Below are positions 16,796 to 23,429 of a DNA stretch of 64,000 nt, piece by piece (position 1 is the first letter of the stretch; each line of letters opens with the position of its first letter). The stretch is taken from positions 19,701 through 83,700 of the forward strand of contig CAOKRG010000005.1 of NCBI GenBank assembly GCA_948471095.1, read 5' to 3'. The notes under the pieces are model-generated. The model was not told the DNA's origin, ran no database searches, and was given only the letters and a program-made list of their open reading frames with translations. Position numbers and translations under genes: made by a program. Source of the stretch: an uncultured Oscillospiraceae bacterium (lineage in GTDB: Bacteria; Bacillota; Clostridia; Oscillospirales; Acutalibacteraceae).

Positions 16796-16826
16796 TCCCA
16801 GCTTAAAAAAGTGGGAGCAGTATTCA
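16796..16826. terminator. Hairpin, possible terminator in the element
   Basis: CGCTCCCA pairs with TGGGAGC around an AT-rich loop. It lies between the small-protein region and the ParB-like gene and could end the minus-strand recombinase operon transcript. Confidence 0.4.
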
Positions 16827-16830
16827 CATT

Positions 16831-16859
16831 GCGAGCCGGAAAGGATTTTGGTATAATGT
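16831..16859 (+). promoter_or_regulatory. Outward-facing consensus promoter inside the element (+ strand)
   Basis: TTGCGA and TATAAT are spaced by 17 bp. Downstream, GTGGAGAAGG precedes an ATG at 16876 opening a 23-codon ORF that ends at 16947, overlapping the 3' end of the ParB-like gene. It may be the leftover start of a lost gene, or it may make antisense RNA to the recombinase operon. Confidence 0.45.
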
Positions 16860-16921
16860 GGAGAAGGTAAACTCCATGGCACAAGTTAGGTACAAAATCT
16901 ACACGCTGTCTGCAACAGCTC

Positions 16922-17716
16922 TCATGCCCCTGTCATCAGCTTACTGACTGCCAGCCTCCCGACAGGGCTGCGTTTTCTGCCGTTATACTCCTCAAGAAGT
17001 ACTGCCGCCAGCCCGGAGGAGCCGTGACCGCGCTCTTTTGCGTTGCGCATGAGCTGCTTGACCGGGACGGCCCCAAGCTTCTCGGCGAAGATATCCTCAT
17101 TGAGCTCGTCGCCGTATGCAGCCGCAAGCTTCGCTACTGCCGCGAGCATTTTGCCCGAGAGGGAATTTGCCTCCCCCTCCCAGGTGCCAACGCAGAGCCG
17201 CAGCACCCGGTTTAATATCTGGTAGCCGTATTTTTCATAAATGCTCTCCACAGTGGAGATGGCCCAGATGCGGTTTCCACCGGCGCCGTCGCCGATTTTC
17301 AGCCCATAGGATTCCACAAGCGCCAGTATTGCAAGCTGCCGTTCATTGCCAGCCTCCAGGTTTGCCGCAAAAATCTCCAGAGCGCTCAGCGCCCGAACGT
17401 ACCGCATCTGGTTTGCGAAAATATCCGCCTCATGCTGGTACTCCAGGTCGTCATAGACCATACACCACACCGGCGTCTCCCTTGAACCGGAGATTTTTGC
17501 CACGATCTCCACGGTGTGCTGGCCGTTGAAAACATAGTTGACGCCGTCGCGGCGGCTGATTTTGACCGGGTTGACCTGATAAAGGTCAAAGTCGGCGGAA
17601 GCCCGGTCGATCTGTGTCTGGGATAGGGCCCGCTGGTATTTTTGGTTGGACACCAGATTCTTGATGGGGATTAGCTCGAAGTGTACATTGGGAACATATC
17701 TCTGCTGCTGGTCCAT
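16922..17716 (-). CDS. ParB-like-domain protein of the element
   Basis: 264 residues from the chosen ATG. The N-terminal ~85 residues resemble a ParB/sulfiredoxin-type fold: an opening IPIKNLVSNQKYQRALS, then VNPVKISRRDGVNYVFNGQH, where FNGQHT takes the place of the usual DGxHR motif. The rest is helical with no domain I recognise. GGAGGATTGAC precedes the ATG at 17714-17716. It follows another ParB-like gene without a gap, so the pair is co-expressed with the recombinases. A role in partition, DNA binding or nucleotide hydrolysis is inferred only. Confidence 0.6.
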   Translation of the reverse strand: MDQQQRYVPNVHFELIPIKNLVSNQKYQRALSQTQIDRASADFDLYQVNPVKISRRDGVNYVFNGQHTVEIVAKISGSRETPVWCMVYDDLEYQHEADIFANQMRYVRALSALEIFAANLEAGNERQLAILALVESYGLKIGDGAGGNRIWAISTVESIYEKYGYQILNRVLRLCVGTWEGEANSLSGKMLAAVAKLAAAYGDELNEDIFAEKLGAVPVKQLMRNAKERGHGSSGLAAVLLEEYNGRKRSPVGRLAVSKLMTGA

Positions 17717-17717
17717 G

Positions 17718-18539
17718 TCAATCCTCCAATAGCGCCGATAGTGCGGACTCCGCCGCTGTATATAGGTCAAACAGGGCCTGTTCCAACTTCTCCCGGCATA
17801 CCGCCGAGGCCCCGGAAAGGCTGGCCTTCCCCCCGGCACGCTCTAATATATTCACCCACGAGGGTATAGTGAGGGCAAGGCTCATAAGCGGACCGTCCGG
17901 GTCAAAGGCCGGCATATCCTTTACCGTAGGAGCCGGTGGGGCGGGGGTAAGATATCCGCCTTTGCCGGGGATATGCGCCATGGCCCAAAGCTCCCGGGAA
18001 CTCTTATGCTCCAAGCGCGTGAATTTGCGCAGGTGAAGCGCGTACCTACCTGAGAGGACCCCGTCCGCCAGCTCCGGCTCCTTATGCCGCAGAATATCAA
18101 GCTTATTGGCAAAGCTCTTGTACTCGAGCAGGGTAGTGGGGGAGATGCCGAACTTTGCCGATATCCTTCCGGCTAATTCAGCGGGGGGCGCCCCGGGAGA
18201 TTTTGCCCTTGACATCAGGTACAGCTTTCCCAACAGATAATACCGTGCGGCGGTCGCAATATGCCCCCTTCGGAGCTGCCGCTCGCAGGACCAGAGCATA
18301 GCGTCCGTTTTTGATGGGAACACCGTTTCCTCCAGGGCAAATTTGATGCCGTGCCGGGTGTAGATCTCATATCTCGGATATCCCTCAATAATGATCCTGT
18401 GCCATACGGCTACCGGCTCTCTGAGCCTGCCGGTGGTTATATCTTCTTCCAGCGCCTTAAGTTCATCCAGCGGAGGGACCATAGAAATGCATCGGAACTC
18501 CGGGTCTGATTGAAGCGTCCACAAAGCCTTCGCGCTCAT
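17718..18539 (-). CDS. ParB/Spo0J-like protein of the element
   Basis: 273 residues. The N-terminal part (LKALEEDITTGRLREPVAVW, then a YEIYTRHGIKFALEE segment) is like a diverged ParB N-terminal domain, and AGRISAKFGISPTTLLEY near residue 140 is a helix-turn-helix of the ParB type. The first ATG with a ribosome site (GAAGGAGGATATT) is at 18537-18539. Its start overlaps the stop of the upstream gene. No partner ParA is present in the element. Confidence 0.6.
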   Translation of the reverse strand: MSAKALWTLQSDPEFRCISMVPPLDELKALEEDITTGRLREPVAVWHRIIIEGYPRYEIYTRHGIKFALEETVFPSKTDAMLWSCERQLRRGHIATAARYYLLGKLYLMSRAKSPGAPPAELAGRISAKFGISPTTLLEYKSFANKLDILRHKEPELADGVLSGRYALHLRKFTRLEHKSSRELWAMAHIPGKGGYLTPAPPAPTVKDMPAFDPDGPLMSLALTIPSWVNILERAGGKASLSGASAVCREKLEQALFDLYTAAESALSALLED

Positions 18540-19123
18540 TCTATAATATCCTCCTTCTTCGGAATGGCAGGAACCAGACTGGAGTCCCCGCAAACAGAGT
18601 ATACCGTGTAATCTCCTACCAGGTCGGCGGCGATCATCTCCTTATGGGTGCGGTAGTCCGGGCCAAACTGTTTCTGCCAGTCCGCCGGGTACCGGGGAGC
18701 ATTTTTAGTATCCGGGCAGTATGTTTCCGCACAGCTTAGGTCAAATAGTATAGCTTTCTGGGTGCTGTCCAGGACAACTCTGCCCAGTGCCCGATAGCGA
18801 AGCCCCGGGTCCCACCCCATCATAGAGCAGACCATGGCGAAGAACAGTCGGCACGTTATGTGCCTGGGCCGGCGCTTTCCGGCGCGCAGGCACCATAACA
18901 GCGCGTCCCTCTGACCGGCAGGGCAGGGGAAAAGAGCCAGCGACCGCTTTTCCCGGCTTATCATTATCTGCACCGTATCATGCTCGGGGAATATGTCCAG
19001 GCAGGCGGCGTTTACGTAAAAGCAGCAGCGGGAAAAGACCGCCGCGGGCTCCCTGGTATGGGCGAAAAGCTCCCGGCGCGCTACTTGGTACTCGTCCAGA
19101 TTCAAGTTTGGCTCAGTCTCCAT
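18536..19123 (-). CDS. Conserved recombinase-element protein (function unknown)
   Basis: A 195-residue protein starting METEPNLNLDEYQVARRELF. Similar proteins, sometimes labelled integrase without catalytic evidence, sit directly after large serine recombinases in Clostridia elements. Several Cys residues (CLRAG, ITCRLFF, LSCAETYC) might bind metal. I see no tyrosine- or serine-recombinase active site. Its start overlaps the end of the recombinase gene by 11 nt and its stop overlaps the next start, so it is part of one operon. Confidence 0.6.
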   Translation of the reverse strand: METEPNLNLDEYQVARRELFAHTREPAAVFSRCCFYVNAACLDIFPEHDTVQIMISREKRSLALFPCPAGQRDALLWCLRAGKRRPRHITCRLFFAMVCSMMGWDPGLRYRALGRVVLDSTQKAILFDLSCAETYCPDTKNAPRYPADWQKQFGPDYRTHKEMIAADLVGDYTVYSVCGDSSLVPAIPKKEDIIE

Positions 19124-20927
19124 CAGGTTCCTCCAAATCGATCCCCGCCAACTCCTGCCGGATAAATTCCGCCAGTGTTTTGCGGTCCGTAGCCTTTAGG
19201 CCGCTGCCATCGTCCAAAAACCGGCTGGCGCCCTCAAGAGGTGCGGTCTCCTCTGCCCGCGCCAGGTAACAGCCCGGGCCAAAGCTCCCGGCCCGGGCGG
19301 CAGGAACGGCCCTCACCCAGCCCCGGTAGGGTGTGAGGGGCCGGCCGGCGGGACAGGCTGTTTTCGGCAGGAACGCCTGGGCGTCCGCCGCCTCACATAG
19401 AAAGACCAATTTATCGTCTGATTGGTATGGAGTGGGGATTATGCGGTAAAAATTGTCCGTGTCCCAGCCGAATATTTTGAAAAGCGTCCCGCCAAAAGCA
19501 GCGGACGGTATGGTCCGGGGACGGTATATTCCGCCTGAGCGCTTGGCGCAGACTACACCGCAGCGGTTTCCCGGTTCAGCCGGGCGCAGGGCGACACGCT
19601 TGCCGATAGGGTCCAGGAGCAGCTCAATGCGGTCATGCCCTCCTAGGCGCAGGATAAGCCGTGAGCTTAGGCTCAGGGATTTTTCCCGGAATGATACGAA
19701 TCCCATAAGCGGGGTGTCATATAGCTCAGGCCGCACAGTCTGAAATCCGCGAAGGTCCAGGTCTCCGGGGCGGAGCTCAATTTGCATAGGCGATGCGCTG
19801 TTTCCGCCAACGCTCTGGGCGGCATTCATATATTCAGCCTCACCGAACCCCGCCCAGCGAGGATGAACAACGACAAAACCTTTGAGCAGGCCCTCCTCTA
19901 CTACCCTCAGCCGGGGCAGAATCTCGCGGCCTCGGAACCTGGCATTGTCCAGCATACGCTGTACGGCGGTAAAGTCGGAGGGTGACACGATGGGCTCATG
20001 ATGCTCTAGATACCTGCTGCGGGGGCGTTCGCCGCGGTTCTTGACTGAGCGGTGGTCCCGGAAATCGGGCGTGAAGGTCTTGCGGGTATGTACCTGACCG
20101 CAGTGCCGTTCATTTCTCAGAATGCCCACAATACTGTTTGCCGTCCACTTGACGTTCCCCAGATACGACTTACGGCCCAGCGCGTTAAACGTCTCCGCAA
20201 TTTGGCGGGTGGAGTAACCATAAAGGTACATAAAAAACGCCAGCTTTACTGTGGGGGCTTCTTCCGGGTTGATAATCAGGCCGCCCTCCTCATCGTGCCG
20301 GTACCCCAGCAGTTCCGGGGTCAGGGGCAGGCCGTGGTCCAGGCGCATACGCAGAGATGCCTCCATGCTCCGGCTGCGAGTATGAGACTCCTCCTCCGCC
20401 ATTATGGCAAAAAAGCTTAAGGGCATGGATTTTTCATCGTTGAGAGAAAATATGCTTTCCGATTCAAAGAACACTCCTACTGGCGGGGATAGCCCCTTTA
20501 GGTCCAGGACGATGCTGATGCAGAGCACCACGTTCCTGGCAAAGCGGGAGACGCTTTTGGTGATGATCAGGTCCAGCTTCCCCGCCCGGCAGTCGGCAAG
20601 CATTTGATGAAAACCGTCCCGGTGGCGGTCGGTGGTGCCGGAGGCCCCTTCGTCGGAGTAGATGCCGCATAGGATCCAGTTAGGGTGCCGGACCACATAT
20701 TCCTCGTAATATTTCTTTTGCAGCTCATAGGAGCTTGTCTGCTGTACGCTGCCTGTGGAGACCCGGGCATAGACAGCCACACGCACCGGAATATCGCCGC
20801 CAAAATAATCCACGGCGGGATTCTCCGGGGTGTACTCGAAATTGCCGGTTTGCGCCTGGCTTTGTATCCGCCGCCGCATCCTGCGTTTCTGCATCTCCTT
20901 AAGGTCGTGCTTATACCGGTCAACCAT
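19113..20927 (-). CDS. Large serine recombinase
   Basis: 604 residues from the chosen ATG. The resolvase domain has the catalytic Ser in VYARVSTGS (about residue 47) and the conserved arginines in DRHRDGF and KSVSRFARN. A recombinase domain follows (about 190-300) with a zinc-ribbon-like and DNA-binding C-terminal part. This is the expected integrase/excisionase of the element. The ATG at 20925-20927 lies just after the end of the upstream resolvase-like gene, which it overlaps by 8 nt; the longer ORF to 21215 only reads antiparallel to that gene in another frame. Confidence 0.9.
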   Translation of the reverse strand: MVDRYKHDLKEMQKRRMRRRIQSQAQTGNFEYTPENPAVDYFGGDIPVRVAVYARVSTGSVQQTSSYELQKKYYEEYVVRHPNWILCGIYSDEGASGTTDRHRDGFHQMLADCRAGKLDLIITKSVSRFARNVVLCISIVLDLKGLSPPVGVFFESESIFSLNDEKSMPLSFFAIMAEEESHTRSRSMEASLRMRLDHGLPLTPELLGYRHDEEGGLIINPEEAPTVKLAFFMYLYGYSTRQIAETFNALGRKSYLGNVKWTANSIVGILRNERHCGQVHTRKTFTPDFRDHRSVKNRGERPRSRYLEHHEPIVSPSDFTAVQRMLDNARFRGREILPRLRVVEEGLLKGFVVVHPRWAGFGEAEYMNAAQSVGGNSASPMQIELRPGDLDLRGFQTVRPELYDTPLMGFVSFREKSLSLSSRLILRLGGHDRIELLLDPIGKRVALRPAEPGNRCGVVCAKRSGGIYRPRTIPSAAFGGTLFKIFGWDTDNFYRIIPTPYQSDDKLVFLCEAADAQAFLPKTACPAGRPLTPYRGWVRAVPAARAGSFGPGCYLARAEETAPLEGASRFLDDGSGLKATDRKTLAEFIRQELAGIDLEEPDGD

Positions 20928-21456
20928 CGGTGCCCCCCGGCGGCAGGAAGGCCGTGTCGCGAAGGTCCTCCAGGTAGTATGATGCCAGGGTGAAAATATC
21001 CTCGGAGATGAAATAGATACCCACGGGCGGCGTTCTGGCGGCAAGCAGCTGGGCGCATAAGGACATCTCCATGGGATCGCTGGACACATTTGAAATTTTT
21101 TGCGTAAGGATAAGGCTGACCCTGCCCGCCATGCAGTCCTCCAAAAGCCGCGCCCATTCCGGGGAGGAGGACATTTTTGGCGCGGATGAGCCATAGTCCA
21201 CATAATAGCCGGCAAGCTTCCATTTTGGGCACATGGCTATAGACGCGGCAAACTGGCTTTTATGCTTTTCCAGATAGTCATCATACTTGGTCTGGTTAAA
21301 ATAACGGATGTACACACCAATACAAAAGGGCTTCTCCGGGTCAGGCCGTTCCCTGTTAAGGCTGTTCAGCCACATACGGTGCATAGCCAGCTTTTTTGAC
21401 ATACTGGACCGGGACTGTTCCGGCGGGAGCAGTGACGAGAAGATGTTGTTATCCAA
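20920..21456 (-). CDS. Resolvase-like protein lacking the catalytic serine
   Basis: 178 residues that follow the resolvase N-terminal fold: IGVYIRYFNQTKYDDYLEKH matches the position of YARVST...Q, and LILTQKISNVSS matches LIITKSVSRFAR. The catalytic Ser and the SRFAR arginine are both missing, and no DNA-binding domain follows. It cannot cleave DNA by the usual mechanism. Start TTG at 21456 with GGACGGAGGTAAC. As the gene directly before the active recombinase, overlapping it by 8 nt, it may modulate the recombinase, for example as a directionality factor or regulatory subunit; that is inference. Confidence 0.7.
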   Translation of the reverse strand: MDNNIFSSLLPPEQSRSSMSKKLAMHRMWLNSLNRERPDPEKPFCIGVYIRYFNQTKYDDYLEKHKSQFAASIAMCPKWKLAGYYVDYGSSAPKMSSSPEWARLLEDCMAGRVSLILTQKISNVSSDPMEMSLCAQLLAARTPPVGIYFISEDIFTLASYYLEDLRDTAFLPPGGTDG

Positions 21457-21490
21457 GCTGTTACCTCCGTCCTATGTCGATTTACACTAC

Positions 21491-21500
21491 CTATTATACA
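21491..21500 (-). promoter_or_regulatory. -10 region of the recombinase operon
   Basis: On the minus strand TATAAT lies about 40 bp before the TTG start of the resolvase-like gene; the -35 is weak. It faces away from the HTH repressor promoter, so the repressor could cover both. Confidence 0.45.
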
Positions 21501-21522
21501 GCTGCTAAGCTTGAAATAAAAT

Positions 21523-21564
21523 GAACCGGCGGTTTGATATTTATCAACTGCCGGTTCGTTTTTT
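21523..21564 (+). terminator. Hairpin with T run between the divergent recombinase and repressor genes
   Basis: GAACCGGC pairs with GCCGGTTC around a loop that itself contains a smaller inverted repeat (TTGATATTTATCAA), followed by GTTTTTT. It lies just before the repressor -10 (TATAAT at 21572-21577). It may be a terminator, or the inner palindrome may be an operator. Confidence 0.5.
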
Positions 21565-21610
21565 ATATCGGCTATAATGAAAACCTATATTTTTCAGGAG
21601 GTTTCAGAAT

Positions 21611-21934
21611 ATGCAAAAAGAAGAAATCGGTATGCGGGTGCGTAATCTGCGCAGGGAGAAGCGGCTTACCCAGGAACAGCTTGCGGAGCGGCTGGACTGC
21701 TCCGTGCAGTTTTTGAGCCTGGTGGAGAGGGGGCAGCGTGGAATGAGCCTTGGGATGTTCTGCCTGTGCATAGAGGCCCTGTGCGTCTCGGCGGACGAGC
21801 TGCTGGGAAAGATCGCGGTATGTGAAAAGCAGGAGAGGGAGGAGATGCTGCTGAAGGGGTGCAGCGAGCTTGAAAGGAAAATCATCTCGGATGTGGCGGA
21901 GGTGATAAAGCGGGATCTGAGAGAAAAGAGGTGA
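21611..21934 (+). CDS. XRE-family HTH regulator of the element
   Basis: A 107-residue protein with a Cro/CI-type HTH at about residues 7-62: IGMRVRNLRREKRLTQEQLA, then QFLSLVERGQRGMS. The C-terminal helix (80-105) is charged and may dimerise. ATG at 21611 with CAGGAGG. It is divergent from the recombinase operon, the classic arrangement for the repressor that keeps an integrated element silent. Confidence 0.82.
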   Translation: MQKEEIGMRVRNLRREKRLTQEQLAERLDCSVQFLSLVERGQRGMSLGMFCLCIEALCVSADELLGKIAVCEKQEREEMLLKGCSELERKIISDVAEVIKRDLREKR

Positions 21935-21959
21935 CGTTAGCCTAAACGGGCAGGAACAC

Positions 21960-22142
21960 TTACCGTGGACCTGCCTGTTTTCTATTGTATAAACCAGATA
22001 AGCCGCTTTGCTTTGTCACTTCCATATGTACCGTACTCTTGCTTACCCCAAACTGTTTGGCGGCGCAGCGGACGGTGGCCTTGTTTTCCACAATATATTC
22101 CCCTAACTTGGTTGCTCGGTCATCGATCACATTGTTTGACAT
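21960..22142 (-). pseudogene. Truncated spoIIID copy at the right element boundary
   Basis: The ATG at 22140-22142 opens with codons 1-39 of spoIIID, identical to the left copy, then runs into element sequence (MEVTKQSGLSGLYNRKQAGPR) and stops at 21960, for 60 residues. The first HTH helices are present but the basic C-terminus is gone. This copy keeps the gene's original upstream flank, so it would be expressed when spoIIID normally is. It is a remnant and could in theory compete with the intact protein. Confidence 0.85.
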
Positions 22143-22176
22143 ATAGGGCACCTTCTTTCGGTGTTCTATATGTATG
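22025..22176. repeat. Right 152-bp direct repeat (att-type boundary of the spoIIID element)
   Basis: Perfect copy of 14532-14683. Beyond 22176 lies the presumed original upstream flank of spoIIID. Confidence 0.95.
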
Positions 22177-22197
22177 TGGAAAAGAGGGGAGATATGT
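22169..22197 (-). promoter_or_regulatory. Presumed native sigma-E-like promoter of spoIIID
   Basis: On the minus strand ACATATC (22197-22191), 14 bp and CATACATA (22176-22169) fit the sigma-E pattern. The spacing is the same as at the left copy, but the -35 sequence is different. It now drives the truncated copy. Confidence 0.55.
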
Positions 22198-22258
22198 TTG
22201 CAAAATGGCGGGCGGGAGACAGGGCGCGAAGGCGCTCTTTCTCCTTATCAGATTGTCT

Positions 22259-22795
22259 CTAGAGATACTTTATCATACAATACTCGTCCGCATAGGTACC
22301 GTCCGGGTATTTCAGCGCCCGGGGCCGGGTTCCGGTCACCGCAAAGCCGAAGCTCTCGTACATGCCCAAGGCCCGCTGGTTCTGGGCCACGACCTCCAGC
22401 TCCACCTGCTCGCAGCCCCGCTCTTTGCACCAAGCCAGGCAGTTCTCCATCAGCCTGCCGCCAATGCCCAGGCCCCAGGAGTCCTTTCGCACCACAAAGC
22501 CCACCTGGGCCCGATGCCTGCACCTCTGCCACCGGCCGTTTACCAGCCCGGCGGAGCTCTGCCCCACCAGCCTGCCCTGGTAAAACGCCGCATACCACTG
22601 CAAATCTGGGTTTTCCTCCACCGACTGGATCAGCGCCGCCTCCTGCTCCACGGTAAAGCCAAATTCTCCAGGATTGCGAATCAGAAAACGGCTCTCTCGG
22701 TCTGCGGCGTGGAACAGGTCCACCATCCCCTGGGCGTCCGACCGCACGGGCGGACGGATGGTAACGGTTTCTCTGTTTTTCAGCCGATAGTCCAT
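22259..22795 (-). CDS. GNAT-family N-acetyltransferase
   Basis: 178 residues from the ATG at 22793-22795, with AAAGGAG upstream. The GNAT acetyl-CoA loop is VRKDSWGLGIGGRLME (about residues 105-120), and the late motif ALGMYESFGF is present. It resembles RimI/Rimj-like small-molecule or protein acetylases; the substrate cannot be told. The next gene is a related GNAT of the same layout, likely an old duplication, and this gene would have been spoIIID's upstream neighbour before the element arrived. Confidence 0.85.
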   Translation of the reverse strand: MDYRLKNRETVTIRPPVRSDAQGMVDLFHAADRESRFLIRNPGEFGFTVEQEAALIQSVEENPDLQWYAAFYQGRLVGQSSAGLVNGRWQRCRHRAQVGFVVRKDSWGLGIGGRLMENCLAWCKERGCEQVELEVVAQNQRALGMYESFGFAVTGTRPRALKYPDGTYADEYCMIKYL

Positions 22796-22820
22796 AAATG
22801 CCAACTCCTTTCTGTTATTG

Positions 22821-23378
22821 CTATACCGTCAGCTTCCGAACCATCATGTACTCATTCCGCAGGCTCCCGTCCCTTAGGCGAAAGGCGTCCGGCCTCACGC
22901 CGGTGATGCGAAAGCCCATCTTTTCATACAGGGCCCTGGCCCTGCTGTTGCCTTCTACAAACTCCAGCTCCATCTGGGCAACGCCCTCCCAGCCCTCCGC
23001 AATGTGGATGAGCTCCTGGAACATGGCCGTGCCGATGCCCAGCCCCCAGAATTCGCGAAGCAGGGCGATGGCCACCGCGGCCCTGTGGCGGGTCTTTTGG
23101 TTTACCCTACGGCTGATATCGCAGTTCCCGGCTATTCTGCCGTCCACCTCGCAGACCAGCACCGCCGCGTTTTCCGAGGCGTTCATGCTCTCAACCCACC
23201 TCAGCTCGCTCTCGGGCGTGTATTTGCCGCATTCCTCGGGGGTGCGCAGGATGAATTCCGACTCCCCGGCGGACTTCACCAGGTAGTCCAGCAGTCCCGG
23301 CACGTCTTCCTGCCGGGGGTTTCTCAGCAGGGCCCTGCGGCCGTCCTTCAGCAAGATTGGGATTTCTCTCGTCAACAT
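22821..23378 (-). CDS. GNAT-family N-acetyltransferase
   Basis: 185 residues. It has the acetyl-CoA loop LLREFWGLGIGTAMFQ and the C-terminal ARALYEKMGF motif. The overall plan (RPP/RNP.. start, ELRW.. segment, EYMMVRKL end) parallels the GNAT gene 25 bp downstream. ATG with GAAAGGAGCC. The substrate is unknown; possibly ribosomal protein or antibiotic acetylation. Confidence 0.85.
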   Translation of the reverse strand: MLTREIPILLKDGRRALLRNPRQEDVPGLLDYLVKSAGESEFILRTPEECGKYTPESELRWVESMNASENAAVLVCEVDGRIAGNCDISRRVNQKTRHRAAVAIALLREFWGLGIGTAMFQELIHIAEGWEGVAQMELEFVEGNSRARALYEKMGFRITGVRPDAFRLRDGSLRNEYMMVRKLTV

Positions 23379-23429
23379 AAAGGGGCTCCTTTCACGCGGA
23401 CTCTGGCCGGTTGCCCGGCAGAGCGCCGC

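Larger units (their letters stand above)
14532..22176. mobile_element. 7.5-kb serine-recombinase element integrated in the 5' end of spoIIID
   Basis: Bounded by perfect 152-bp direct repeats made of spoIIID 5' sequence. The element contains, left to right: a HAD hydrolase, a recombinase stub, a HepT/MntA pair, a small conserved element protein, two ParB-like proteins, a conserved element protein, a large serine recombinase, a resolvase-like partner and a divergent HTH repressor. Insertion leaves an intact spoIIID on the left and a truncated copy on the right. The gene set and the recombinase next to one boundary are typical of integrative elements. No conjugation or phage structural genes are present, so it is small and probably not self-transmissible. 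Confidence 0.85.

Noticed and set aside
19113-21215. Recombinase start at 21215 instead of 20927
   Set aside because: The extra codons overlap the resolvase-like gene in another frame and encode no recognisable sequence; the ATG at 20927 follows that gene directly and precedes the resolvase fold.
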